Below are positions 45,930 through 58,080 of a DNA stretch of 64,000 nucleotides, one piece after another. The notes under the pieces are model-generated. The model was given only the letters and a program-made list of their open reading frames with translations. It was not told where the DNA came from and made no database searches. How positions within the stretch are numbered: the stretch's first letter is position 1; every line of letters starts with the position of its first letter. Position numbers and translations under genes: made by a program. This stretch comes from Gnetum montanum (Eukaryota; Streptophyta; Gnetopsida; Gnetales; Gnetaceae), in assembly GCA_015680685.1 (NCBI GenBank), contig MNCI01033535.1, positions 104,982 to 168,981 on the forward strand. The letters run 5' to 3'.

Positions 45930-46985
45930 AGATGGTAAGTTTGAGAAACAAGTTAATAGAGAGTCCTACAAGATACACATGAAGGACCATGTGGTGGTTA
46001 GTATGCAGGATGAAGGATAACACTAAAATTGATGATGGCTAGCTATTCTAACCCACCATATTCTAGGATGCATATTAGTTTACATAATCTTGTGAAATAT
46101 TCCAAAGAGATGAAGGATTGATAGCTAGAAATAAAGGATCATAATAGTGGATATGGTAATTAGAATCCTTTGACATCTGGGAAATTGACTTTATAGGACA
46201 TATCACACCAATGTAAAATGGAAAGTTCTACATTATAGTAATTTTTTATTATTTCATGAAGTGGACATAAGCAGCTATAGTTAAAAACTGCATGGTTAAA
46301 TTAGCTACTAAATTCTTTCTACAACATGTGGTGAATAGATTTGGAGTAGTGTGCATGCTAATATTAGATAACAAAAATCATTTTATAGGAGCTACATTTA
46401 AAAAGCTAATGCAAAAACTTTAGGTTAATCAAAAATTAACTATACCTTATTACCCCTAAGCAAATGGCAAAGCTAAAGTGACTAATAGAGAAATCACAAG
46501 GATATTAACTAAACCATTAGTCAATATAGGGAGGATTGGAGCACTAAACTTAGTGGTGCTCTATGGACAGATAAATCAACCTAAAAAATTCCTATAGGGT
46601 ATTCACCATATGAATTAGTTTATGGAAAATTACCTACCTTACCCTTGATCTAGAATTAATCTTAGCTAAAAAATAATGACTAATGAATCTAAATCTCTTA
46701 GAAAAATATTTATTGGTAGCTCAAATGAGTAATGAAGCCCACAAAAAAGTACTCCAAATGTAGACATAATACTAAAATAAGACAAGTATTTGTCAAGCCT
46801 TATGGTATAATCCTCTACTACAATCCCAATTAGATTCCACAAAAGACTAAGTTCCAAACTTAATGGGAGGGACCTTACATCATTCATGCTATAGATCAAT
46901 TAGGCACCATGCAAATCTATTATCCAACAAGCTAAAAAAAAGTTATTCTTATTAATATTTAATAGGTAAAACCATATCGTAACCT
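45930..46985 (+). pseudogene. Element C integrase
   Basis: EIDFIGHITPM (about 46185-46215) holds the first catalytic Asp. LILDNKNHFIGATF (about 46355-46400) holds the second Asp but lacks the following Gly. NGKAKVTNREITRI (about 46465-46510) has Lys where the catalytic Glu is expected. The Glu-to-Lys change fits a G-to-A mutation in a CAG/CTG context. The C-terminal part has YGKLPTLP and GPYIIHAI-like residues near 46620-46900. Probably dead. Confidence 0.8.
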
Positions 46986-47061
46986 TCCTTACTCTTCTAG
47001 GGACTCTACTCTATCTACAAAATCATTTGTTATCCATTCAATCTTCCAAGTCTCCACTCTC

Positions 47062-48660
47062 AAAGATAGTCATGGGGATATCAAGTTTGACACCTAGGCA
47101 TCAATTCTCCTTTTTATATTATTTCACATTTCATCTTTCTTACTAATTTTTCACATTATTTAATATCCTTTTCATTCTTTTATACCTTTTTCCATTTCTT
47201 AACCATTTTTCATTTTGTAATACCTTTCAAATTCTTTATACATTTTTCTACTCTTACTATTTTTCTATAATCTTTACATATTTCTGTTTATTTTTCCAAT
47301 AAAGTGTAAAGAGATAAAACAAGATGTAGACTAAATAATGAGAATTTTACCCTGACTTACCAAATTGTTGGAGTGATTATATATGCAGTGAAACCACATC
47401 ATCCATCCACTTATTTCCAATAATATAAGGTTCTTACTATGGAGATAATAACATTATTTTTACAATAGAAATAAAATAAACTTGTCATCATTATGTCTCA
47501 ATAGAAAAGTAGAGAACCAAGTGGAAATGAAAAAGTGGTCATATCAAGGATATTTGTGGATTCTCTAAAGCTACTACTATGAGTCTTATCCTACTGTTAA
47601 GTTATATTATTCACTTGAGTTCTAATGAGAAATGGAAATATGTCTCAAATAAGTGGTACCTTACCATGTCACTAGAAAGACATGTTACTCATGTCTAAAT
47701 GTAGTTCTCTGGTAAGGTCAACACATTAATAATATAATAACCTAATAAATGAAAAGAATAAAAGTTTCTGGGAGTTGCACTGAAAAGACATGTTAGCCAT
47801 GCTTGAAGATAGATGACTTCTTAGAAATTTCAATGTTTCTTGGACTCACATTGGTTACAAGGCTAGAAAGACATGTTACCCATTCTTGAAGGCACTCTTC
47901 TATCCAATGGCCAAGTCTCCTTCAAAAGATACAAGTGTGCTATTAATAAACTTCTTTGAACTACATTGCCAAGTGGTAATACTTCTTACAATTATGGTAG
48001 TCTTATGATTGTTAGTTTTGGGATTATGTAATGCAATGTCACTAGTAAGTGGTATGGAATTGGTTTGAATCTTTGATGGAAAGACTAATTGATTACTTTA
48101 ACCATGCATCACATATAAAATTCATTATGCCTATGGGAAGACACTTCATGTTCCATTCTCCACAATCCCTGCTACTTTCGTTCCACCTTACTTCTATATA
48201 CAATCACAATGTAATGGTTTTATATAGTATAGTGTGATTTTCTCATTGATGCAATAATAATGTGTATCTTGGAAAACAGGTATGTTTGAGTGCCTATGAA
48301 CACTTGTAGTTGTGGTTATACAAGTGTACTAAGAGCTAGAGCCTACTTTAGGGAGGACCAACTTGTATAACTCTTGTGATTCATATCTAACAATCAATTT
48401 CACATCATCTTATGCCTCTAGAACACTTACGTAATTATTGTTACTTTCCTATCTACTCATCTTCCATTATACATTAAGCAATTTCTACCAACCATCTCCT
48501 ATAGAGTTTAAATTGATTTACCTTACTTAAATACCTTCTTTCATACATTTTCAATGATAAATCCTTATATTCTAAGCATCACCCATGATCAATAACCCTT
48601 TAGATCATCTTTATACCTTACAAACTATCCATTTCCCTTAATTTTTTCCATAAAAAATTT
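47062..48660 (+). other. Element C conserved post-pol non-coding region
   Basis: Begins with the CATGGGGATATC motif (47071-47082), then a T-rich array (47105-47290). The middle holds three copies of AGAAAGACATGTTACCCATG-like sequence (47674-47695, 47782-47803, 47863-47886); D, B and E have one copy. 48380-48650 matches F at 39640-39880 in reverse. No convincing frame apart from short chance openings. Confidence 0.6.
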
Positions 48661-48765
48661 CTTAAAATATTGAATATTTTCATGATGACATCACATCAAT
48701 AATGTTGTATCTAGAATTTATTCCATATAAACCCCTATATATACTCACATGAGTTTAAAAAATTT
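48661..48765 (+). promoter_or_regulatory. Internal TATA block upstream of aORF (element C)
   Basis: CATGATGACATCACATCAATAAT-type short repeats (48678-48705) are followed by CATATAAACCCCTATATATAC (48724-48744), the place occupied by the TA-run TATA in D and F. The order is the same as in the LTR (iterons then TATA). Promoter activity is inferred. Confidence 0.4.
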
Positions 48766-49312
48766 TCATTCTTCTCATTTTGAAACATAGAAAGTTCATG
48801 TCATTTCTCTAACCCTCTAACACCCGAACTTCCAAATTCCATAACTTTCTCACTATAGCTTCAATTTGCATGATTCTTAAATCCTTTTGATCGCATAGTA
48901 ACCAACTCAGTCATGGGGAAGAGTGCTACAAGTAGTTGTATGATTTGTGCCAAATTTTTATAATTCTTGAAAGAATAAATCAAAGGTAATAACCATATTA
49001 ATTATTCACATCTTAACTAATTAACTAAAGAAAGTTAATAAAACTTAAAAATTCTTCCCAAATAATCATCCCAACGTACATTAAATAAGAAATTAATAAT
49101 TATGAGAGGTAATAAAGAATAAACACATTAGAAAATATAATAATTAAGGGCTTCTTTTCAAAAAATTTCTAACTTTGCAATCTGAATCAGAGTTAAAATT
49201 TAATAACAAGGATCTGTTTTGATCAAATTTAAGAACTTGAGAAAGTATTATGTACCATTAGAAACTTATTAAAGCTCTTGGGTGATCTTTAATGAATTAT
49301 TTATGATTGTAG
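48766..49312 (+). other. Leader of element C aORF
   Basis: Holds the second CATGGGG motif (GTCATGGGGAAGAG, 48911-48924), corresponding to D 18334-18350. Otherwise AT-rich with no reading frame. Confidence 0.45.
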
Positions 49313-52031
49313 ATGGCTCCTAAGAGACTCGTAGCTAAAGAATCTTCACAAACTATGGGCAAGAGACCTATGGAAAGAGGATGAGCTGGAGAGCAAACTT
49401 TACAAGTTGATCAAGAAGCCCAATCTTATAGCATCCATTAGCCTACACCTATGATGGGGAAATCCATGCAAGTTGAAGTTGATGCCCTACTTGCTCAATA
49501 GTAAGGATAGCACCTCACACTATTGGATGAGTGCCTCCAACCAATTCAAGAGAAGTCCATTATGTCCACAATCATTGTGGAACTTAACTTTAGAACATTT
49601 ATGGAGTTTTCACCTATTGATATTTGAGAGCAAATCCAAGCCTCTTCTCTTTTGCCCACACTTTCATGAAATGATGAATGGTATTTAGGGGAATTATATC
49701 AATTTTGAATGAATAAACAAGATGATGTCACTATAAAGATTAAAGGAATCATAGTGCCATATTTAGTAGAACCAATGGCCAAGGCACTAAATCTTCCTAA
49801 CGTTGGAGCCAACATTGCACAAATATCTACAAGGTCTGACACAGATGCAAAGAAGCTATAACTACAAATGGCTTATGGAACAAGTGATCATGAATATAGT
49901 ATATTGTCTACTAAAAAAGATATTTATTTCAATATCATGACCTATCACATCTTCCCAACTAAAAGAATAAATAGAATTTCCACCTATGTGCCTAGAGGAA
50001 GCACCATCTTCATGGGTAAATTCTAAAAAAATATGGCTCACCTATTGTTCTTAGAAATTCAAAGAAGGTTTGAAGAAAAGAAGGTAGGAAAACATACCTT
50101 ATCATTCCCTTGCCTTATCAAAAGACTATATAGACAAGCAAAAATTATGGGCTACACAAATAATATTCTCCACAAAACCTAGAATGCTTCCTATGATATT
50201 ATTTTAAAACCACTATCACCTAAAAGGAATCAAGTAGAGAAACCAACTAGCACTAAGGAAGATGGAGGAATCAACACTAGTAGGAAATTTCCTAGCTTTA
50301 GGATAAGAGTAAGCAGGATCCAATTGATCAACACCAATAGGTGATAGACTAGGATCAAGCACTCCACTTTCATAGTAGGACTATAGATACTTCATGAACC
50401 ATTTGCAGCAAATTACTAAAACTATAACCTAGGGAAATAGAACGACCTCTAGCATGTGTTAAGTAAGAGGCAACCTAAGAAGGCCTTTAGTATTAATAGG
50501 ACCTACTAGAAATTAAATTTCATTACATGTAGGAGAGGATGAGGATTGGACATAATAGATATCTAGGAACACTACATCCTTTTAGGTCAAGCTAGAAACA
50601 AAAGAAGGAGCTATAATAGTGGTTATGCAATACAAAGAAGTAGCAAGATCAGCAACAATTATTATAGATTCATCAAAGAATTCTTTAATATTCTTATTGT
50701 GCCATCAGAAGATATAACTAGAGCCAAAGATGTTGAAACCAAATCCAAAACCTCCATGACCTCAGAGGAGCATGAAGACATTTTGGATCAACTACTATAG
50801 ATAGGGCAAGTGATGTAAACTCTTTTTCATATCTCCAATAATATCATTGTAGTGTAGTCTGAACTCATTTCAACTAAAGGAAAGCTAGTAATGGTAGAAA
50901 CTAGGGAAGAACATGCAGATAATTAAGTGCAGAGATTATAAGTAGAATTAGTTGCATTAAGAGCAGAGAGATAAGACCTTGCATGACATGTTGCACTAGA
51001 CTAGCTAGAATAATTTTGAATTGAATAAATAAACTAATTAATAGCCAAAAAAATTCAAATGAAGATGGAGAAGGAGAAGGTAACATAAAATTCTTTAGTA
51101 GCAAATCACAAACTTATGCCCATGTCAAAGCCTTAACTTCCTTAGAGAAAGAAAATAAAAGAATTGCTACTGAAAACATGAGGTTAACTAACAATGAGAA
51201 GTAAAAGAATGTCCTAGAAGAAAGTATTCATCAACTAAGTGATTATTTTTCTAGAGTTAACCTTGATATAAGAAAATTGACTAGATAAAATAGGACTCTA
51301 TTAGTCGAAGAAGTCTGTGCAATATGACAAAAGTTAACCATTGAAATTAGCATGTGGTAGAATGAGGCTAAGAAGCATGAATAGCTAAAAGAGCACTTCA
51401 AAGATTAAGTGAGCATGTAATCATGATAGAAACACTTAATTGATAGTTAATCCTAGATGATCTTACCCACATACATTAAGCAAAAATCAAGAATAAAGAC
51501 CTACAAATAGAGGACCTAATAGAGTACATGTGATTGGCAAATCTCCACTATGCCAATATAGTCATGTTAATGGTAGGCAAGCAAAACATAGAACTAGAGT
51601 AGTAAGTAGCCAAAATTTATGCACTATATGAGAAGCAATTCATAGATAGAAAATATGCACAACAAAAGCTACATGTTACAAACTTCATGCTTCAAGTGAT
51701 CAAAGCTAGCTACCAAGGTTAGAAAGATGTAGCAGCAAATATAGCAAGAAGAATGGTAAGCTATCAAGAATTTAGAAACATAGCCAAATAATTTGAAGAA
51801 GAATGTAGGTACTTCATGGTTTGTTAAGTAAAGCCCAACAACATATTTCCATAGTTTCCATGCCAATGGGAAGTACCGATTTTAGCAAAGATTGCTAAAT
51901 TTTCCTGGATGGTACATAATTCAAGATCTAAAGATGAGAAACTTTAGGCATTACTTAACAGATATCAATTCAATAACCCTAATGATAAAATAAAGAAGCC
52001 AATGGAGGAGCCACTACCACCCAAAAGTTGA
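49313..52031 (+). pseudogene. Element C additional ORF (aORF): plant-transposon-protein-like N-terminus plus coiled coil
   Basis: ATG at 49313 (MAPKRLVAKESSQTMGKRP), stop TGA at 52029-52031, about 905 codons. The N-terminal third has NDEWYLGELYQF, KIKGIIVPYLVEPMAKAL, MTYHIFPTKRINRISTYVPR and KHTLSFPCLIKRLYRQAKI. This is the order and flavour of the putative plant transposon protein domain (from memory). From about 50900 the text is Glu/Lys/Leu/Asn-rich and coiled-coil-like. The C-terminus PNNIFP.FPCQWEVPILAKI..FSWMVHNSRSKDEKL matches D and E. Several stops sit where Trp is expected next to conserved residues (TGG to TGA). No transmembrane segment is seen, so it does not look like an envelope. 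Confidence 0.7.
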
Positions 52032-52259
52032 AGGCTACATTGAGCTTATTTTGATTTTTTTCTCTTGTCATATGTGTCAATCATGCAATGCATGATAATT
52101 TTGTAAATACCACTTGAACCACAATGTGACATTCATAAGAGAGTTAGTTATGTATATAATTCATCATGTCAAAGTCTATATATGATCCCAAAATTTTGTA
52201 AGAAACCCTATCCTCCTTTTTTTTAACTTGAGAATGAGTTTTCAATAAATCATGGGGTA
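52032..52259 (+). other. Element C 3' UTR and polypurine tract
   Basis: AAATCATGGGGTA (52247-52259) abuts the 3' LTR and is the presumed PPT. The segment around 52070-52140 (CATATGTGTCAATCATGCA, ATAATTTTGTAAA) matches region E at about 30590-30635, so the 3' UTR is conserved in this subfamily. Confidence 0.65.
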
Positions 52260-52951
52260 TGATAAAATCATTTTATTTATTAGCTATGATATCATTTCTC
52301 TACATATGTCATCTTTGATGTGATGTAATATACTATGGTCATGCCTATAAATACTAATCCACCATCATGTTAAAAACAACAAATTTCACCAACACTTAGC
52401 TAAATTCTTGTAGTTTTTTTCATGATTTAGACTTAGAGTTAGAACTGAATGCTTGTAGTATGGTGTTTAATAATTTTACAATGTCTTTATTCAAGTGGAT
52501 TGTTCTTGGTCATAATTCATGACCAAAAATAAAGATCGAGATTGTTTCACACCATTGCATCATTTTAATTAGCTTAGTTTTACTTAGCTTAATTTTACTT
52601 TTCATCATGTTTACTTTCATTAAGTTGTTCACATTTTCTAAGTGTTTTAATTTTCTCATGTCTATTAGTAAGGTGGAATAAGTACGACTGGTTTTAAGCA
52701 TAAAGTATAATTGTTTGGTAATCCAATAGTGACTTCGCTTGATTCACTCAGTAGTGAAATTACATGGTAATCCTGTAATTGCTACATCAGCCCAAGATGT
52801 GTACAAAAAACCAAGAATAGTTACTTATTAGTAATAGGATAGAATAGCTTTATATTTTCATTGCATTTAGAGATAGAACTTATAATCACTTTTATCATGT
52901 TGGCACTTAGCATAATTTGAGATAAACAACATCAATATATCATATTCTTAT
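52260..52951 (+). repeat. Element C 3' LTR, truncated
   Basis: Starts TGATAAAATC, aligned to 39888. TATAAATACT at 52346-52355. Homology to the 5' LTR runs to about 52945 (AACATCAATATATCATAT) and then ends. About 200 bases of the LTR end are missing, replaced by element G. Confidence 0.85.
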
Positions 52952-54127
52952 TGCAATGGAAAACCTCAATCACTAAAAAAACCAAGGATTCTCAATTGTA
53001 AGTAGCTTCAACCTTGAATCCCCTGGGATGTCCACACGAAAAATGGGATCCAAGGTGCCCTAGGCAATTTGGTAAATCATCCAAGGACTTTACGGGATGA
53101 AAAATAAGGGTAACAAAGTAGGAAGATGTAGATATATAAAGTAATGCAATGAAAATATAAAAATTATCTCTAGAATTGTACACCAAATGAAATTATAAAC
53201 TTTATTAAATAAATAAAGAATGAGTTCTAATGGGTGTATAAAATTGGTTCCCAAGAGGGGGGAAAAGGGGGATTCACTTGGGTAGGGGTTTAGAGCCTAT
53301 TAAAGCCATGATCAACTCCACAATCTATGTTTCTACGAAGGAAGTAAGAGCTCTTGGATGACAAAATGCCAAGGATGTTGAATTTCCCAAGTCTAGAACC
53401 TTGACATGGTGTCAAGGTCTGGTTTTTATAGGATCATGGCCATGATTTGGGATGAAAATTTGTTGTAAATGGCTGACTGATTAGCTACAAAGTGGCTTCT
53501 AAATTGCTAATTGATTGGTTGAAAATTGACCACCAAATCACTAAAAATTAGCTACCATGTTTAGATGGGATAGGTGAGATCCACCCTCATGCATCCTAGC
53601 TATTTGGCCCCTCTGCACTATTTAACTCCCTCTCTCCTAGCTAGCTAACCCCCTCCCACTAGGGGCAGAGTATCAACATTGAGGGGGGATGGAAGGTCAA
53701 CATTGGGGATGAAGGTCAACCCCTCCAAGATAGGTTACCCCCCTTTCCATGCTAGGGGTAGGTGAGTTCTACCCCCCTTTCACACCTCCATGCTAGCCTT
53801 GAAGTCTCCTAGCTAGATTACCCTCCTACAGGGAGTCTATTAGCATAGAGAAATGTATACCCCCCATAAAACCCATCAAATTGCCACTTTTGGCATTCCA
53901 AAAGGCATTTGTGACTCTCCCAAGCCCAAATATAAATACCAAGTTACTCTTTTCACTTGGGGAATGAGGCTTTGGTCACTTATAAAGTATTTTCCAATCC
54001 CAAAAGTATGAAACATGTGAGATTACTCCTTTATGGATTACAAACTTGAAATTTATAATAAAATATTGTCTCAAGCTTCATGGGATGGGATTACAAGATT
54101 TCAAGATGCAAATTTGGTGATGTTTCA
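52952..54127 (-). repeat. Putative 3' LTR of element G
   Basis: Proposed from three signals: the break in C's LTR at 52951; a PPT-like AACAAAGAGGGGCCAA on the minus strand at 54128-54143 next to TG; and a minus-strand TATA (CCTATAAAAACC, about 53424-53435). It is G/C-run rich (CCCCCTTT, GGGGGGATGG) unlike its neighbours. No second copy exists in the window to confirm the ends, so the boundaries are tentative. Confidence 0.4.
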
Positions 54128-54141
54128 TTGGCCCCTCTTTG

Positions 54142-55101
54142 TTGATGTTTAGAGGATTAACTTGAGAGGCACCGACAAAGAATAAAAAACATCATTGTAG
54201 GTTCACCACCTAAGTTCCCTCTCCACACTTGATCCAGACATGTCGAACCATGTCAAAGAGTGCTTGTGATAATGGGATTTAGCTATGATGGAGGAATGGT
54301 AGTGGTAATGAAGGAGAGGATCATGGAGGCTAACAATGCATTTCAAGTGTTGGCACCATGGCTATAGCATGGTACTAACATATTTTGAAGTGTTGGTCAC
54401 TAGGCAAATGCATTTGAGGAACCAACCACTTCACTCCATGAGTTCTTTCAAAATTAAGCTTTGATGCTTCTTTGGCCATTTGGCTCCTTGGAAATATGCT
54501 TCCCCTATTTCTTTTATTTTATGGGGTGAAACATTTATTGGGTTTTATTACCAGGGCTAGTTTGAGATAGTTTTCCCATTAAGTGAGTTAAATTACACTC
54601 AACAGACTTGAGTGTTATCCTATTGAATGAGATATGTCACATTTGATGGACTTAATGATATTTCCATTGAATTAATTATGTTGAATTCAAGTGGACTTGA
54701 GAATGGAGCATGCGGAGAAAATATCATATGGCTATAGTGCATGAGCAACAAACATAGGTCAACATTATTGCTTAGGATATGGAAGGTTATCATTAGGCTA
54801 CAAGGTTGGGCTCAAGAAGTGGGGTTAGAGGGAGGGAAATGGTACAAGTACTCTTGACATAGAAAGACAAACTCATTGAATCTTTTGCATTGAGGCTATG
54901 TGGTGATTTGCTACTGTAATGAGTTACACCCTTACAATAGCTCCAAGCTTCATCCTACAAACACAACTCTAAGAGGAGAAGAAAACCAAGCAAAAAAAGC
55001 ATGTTAAATCATTATAATGCATATATAGGCCACATGGAAAATAAAACCAAGCCCCCTAGGTCACCAATGTTGCTAGATTAATTCTATGATGCACCACAGT
55101 A
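54142..55101 (-). other. Element G 3' region, non-repetitive part
   Basis: No frame or motif that I can support. It lies between the PPT-like tract and the 29-base tandem array. Confidence 0.4.
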
Positions 55102-55424
55102 CTAGTTTTAAGGCCTTGGCAAGCCATGGTGCTAGTTTAAGGTTATAGTGGACCATAGTGTCAATTTAGAGTCTTAGCAAACTATGATGCTGATATAAGG
55201 CCTCAGTAGGCTATTATGCTAGTTTAAGACCTCAGCAAGCCACGTTCTTGTTTAAGGCCTCGATAGGTCATGGTGTTACTAGTCTTAGGCCTTAACAAGC
55301 CATGTTGCTATTTTAAGTCCTTCGTAGGCCGTGTTGTCAATTTAAGGCCTCAATAAGCTGTGATGCCAGTTTAAGGCCTTGGTAGGCCATGGTGTTACCA
55401 TTTTTAGATCCTAGAAGACTATAG
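55102..55424. repeat. 29-base tandem repeat, about 11 copies
   Basis: Diverged units of about 29-32 bases with consensus CTAGTTTAAGGCCT..GCAGGCCATGGTG (plus strand). Two units end with an extra TTA. Single or few further copies lie at 56103-56135 and 57958-58068, so the array is broken up by other sequence. Unit length is not a multiple of three, so it is not coding. Confidence 0.85.
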
Positions 55425-56299
55425 TTAGATGTTCCTCTATTGTTCAAAGATGTCATGCAAGCTCATTTATTGTAGGTCATTAAAGTTATCAACATCAGTC
55501 ATTCATTACAACCTATTAACAATGATAAACAACACTACAAGAAAACATGTGAGTGTTAGATATAATCAAGGCTATATGATGGCTTTAATGGTGCATAATA
55601 AGAGTTTGATGTAGTTATGAGTAGACTTGAGGTCTAGTGAGGAAGCTGGTCCTATATGTTTTCTCCTCACCATCATGGTTTAGATGGGAATTCTAGCTAG
55701 GGAACCTTTTGTGATGTTTCTAGCTTCAAGGTTAATAGTAGTCAAGCTACTTCAAGGTGTTATAACTACATGGTACAATGGTTTCAAGGCTCAAGGTTTG
55801 AATATTTAACATCAACTTAGTTTGACAACATCATGAGAGGGGTTTACTTGGGCTTTAAGGCTAGTTCAATTTTCTTTCTCATCCCCCTAGCTCAACCTGC
55901 ATGACAACCATAAGCACATCAAGTAGCACCTATGTATCAAAATGATCAAATAATGTAAAAAAATACATGTAAAAATGCATTAAGAATAAAGTAAAAGTGT
56001 GTTAAAACCAATTAAACTAATGCTAAAACAAGTCAAAGCATGGTCAATTGAGGTTATTAAGGCTAGTATAAGGTTAAATGTGGTAAACTATGATTATACT
56101 TTGCTAGTTTTAGGCCTTAGTGGGCCATGGTATGTGCTCTATTTTATGGGCAAGGCTACTATGAGGTATGAGCAAGGTAAGACTTGCTAAGATAAGGCAA
56201 AATAAAGTTATAATTGAGTTAAAATTATTTTAAACATAATATGCTAGCTAAGGCTAGGCTAAATGGCATTAAATTAAATAAATATTTAACAGGTTTTTT
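55425..56299. other. Element G 3' region between arrays
   Basis: AT-rich sequence without a supported frame. It contains one stray copy of the 29-base unit at about 56103-56135. Confidence 0.4.
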
Positions 56300-57730
56300 T
56301 TCTAAGTTCCCCTCTTTTCTCCATGTTGAGCCCCACTATAGGGGGGCCTTAGTGTGGAAGACCTTAGGGTGTTGATTTTAGGCCATTTCAAGCTTTCTTG
56401 GTGAACTTTGATGACTCTTGGAAGTGTTGGCAATGTTCTAGAGTGTAATCTTCTAAGTTTTGAAGGCTTCTGAAGGGTTTTAGAGGTCATCCCTTTTATT
56501 CCATGCTAAGCTTCCCCTCCAAGAGGGTAAGCCAGCAAGGAAGATTCCTAGGGGTTAAAAATTAATGAATTTTGATCAATTTTGGGTACACATGTGTATT
56601 CTCGAGGCTACCAATGCTGGTGAGCATTACCCAGGATCAAAATTTATCATTTTCAAGGCTTATTTATTGGTTTTTATGGTTAACCCCTTATTTCCATGCT
56701 AAGCCCCCCCTATAGGGGAGTAAGCTAACTAGGAAGATTCCAAGGGGTTGAAAATTGACCAATTTTGATTAGTTTGAAACATGCATGTGCATTCTCTAGG
56801 TTACAAGTGCTCTTGGACATTACCCAAGACCAAAATTTTTCATTTTAAAGGCTTATTTATTGGTTTCTATGGTTGCCTCCTTGTTTAGATGCTAAGCCCC
56901 CTCCCTCTAAGGGGGTAAGCCTGCTAGCAAGATTCCAAGGATTTAAAAATTGACCTATTTTGATTAGTTTTTGGCATGCATGTGCATTCCCAAGGTTACC
57001 AATGCTACTAGGCATTACCCAAGACCAAAATTTGTCATTTTCAAGGATTATTTAATGGTTTTTATAGCTACTCCCTTGTTTCCATACTAAGCCCCCTCCC
57101 TCTAGGGGGGTAAGCCAACTAGGAAGATTCCAAGGGGTTGAAAATAGATGAATTTTGATTAGTTTTGGGCATACATGTGCATTCCCAGGGTTACCAATGT
57201 TGCTTGGCATTACCCAACATCAAAATTTGTCAATTTCAAGGCTTCTTTATTAGTTATTATGGTTACCCTATTATTTCCATGTTGAGCATCGCCACCCCAC
57301 CCCCCCTCCACCCCCCCACTCTTTCAGTGGGGTAAGCTAACTAGCAAGATTCCAAGGGGTTGAAAATTAATGAATTTTAATCAGTTTTGGGCATGCATGT
57401 GCATTCCCAGGGTTACCAGTGCTACTAGGAATTACCCAAGATCAAAATGTGTCAATTTTAAGGGTTTTTTATTAGGTGGTAAGGTTACCCCCTTATTTCC
57501 TCCTTGAGCCCCCCTTGTAGGGGGGATAAGATAGCTAGGAAGATTCCATGAGTTTCTATTAGTTTTGGGCATGCATGAATTCCTAGGCTTATTGATGTTT
57601 CCAAGCATTACCCAAGATCAAAATTTATCAATTTTAAGGTTTTTTTCATTAGATTTTAAGGTTACCTCCCCACCCCCAACACCCTAAACTTACAAGGGGG
57701 TATGCCAACTAGGAAGACCTTGGAAGCTTT
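56300..57730. repeat. ~190-base tandem repeat, about 7 copies
   Basis: Each unit has GGGGGTAAGCCAACTAGGAAGATTCC, AATTTTGATTAGTTTTGGGCATGCATGTGCATTCC, GGCATTACCCAAGA and ATTTCCATGCTAAGCCCCC-type segments. The GTAAGC marker recurs near 56525, 56716, 56910, 57105, 57330, 57520 and 57702, spacing 180-195 except one of ~225 that holds a C-run expansion. Satellite-like arrays in the 3' region are known for Tat-type plant elements. Confidence 0.9.
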
Positions 57731-58080
57731 CAACCACTGGAGTTCATGGAAGGGCATCATGGTTATTAATGTAAAAACTATGGTCATTAGAAGTTAGGAA
57801 GAGGATTTTTATGTTGTACCCCCTAAGTCACCATGCTAGCCCCACACTAGAATTCATGGAGGGTGAATTCACCAATGTGGGGTTGGGTATAGGGATGAGA
57901 AGAAACGTTTGCTATGCTAACCATTTTTAGGCTCTATTACCGCCTAAGTTACCAAGTTTAGGCATTTTCAGGTCATAGTGTTTCTAGTTTAGGGCCTTCA
58001 TAGGCCATATTACCAATTTAAGGCTAGAACAAGTTGTATTGCCAATTTAAGGCAATAGCAGGCCATCCTCCATAGGTTAT
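57731..58080. repeat. Spacer and three further 29-base units
   Basis: 57958-58068 holds about three units of the same 29-base family (CTAGTTTAGGGCCTTCATAGGCC, CCAATTTAAGGC). The preceding 57731-57957 shows nothing recognisable. Confidence 0.65.

Larger units (their letters stand above)
39888..52951 (+). mobile_element. Element C: full-order Athila-type retrotransposon, 3' LTR truncated
   Basis: Plus-strand order: LTR 39888-40777, PBS, gag, protease, RT, RNase H, integrase, conserved spacer, internal TATA block, aORF, PPT, partial LTR 52260-52951. Integrated against (or into) element F in the opposite orientation. The 3' LTR lacks its last ~200 bases because element G begins at 52952. All frames are degraded, though RT keeps MDD. 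Confidence 0.85.

Noticed and set aside
53252-53273. Plus-strand polypurine run as a PPT of a plus-strand element
   Set aside because: No LTR start or internal coding region in that orientation. It falls within the proposed LTR of G.
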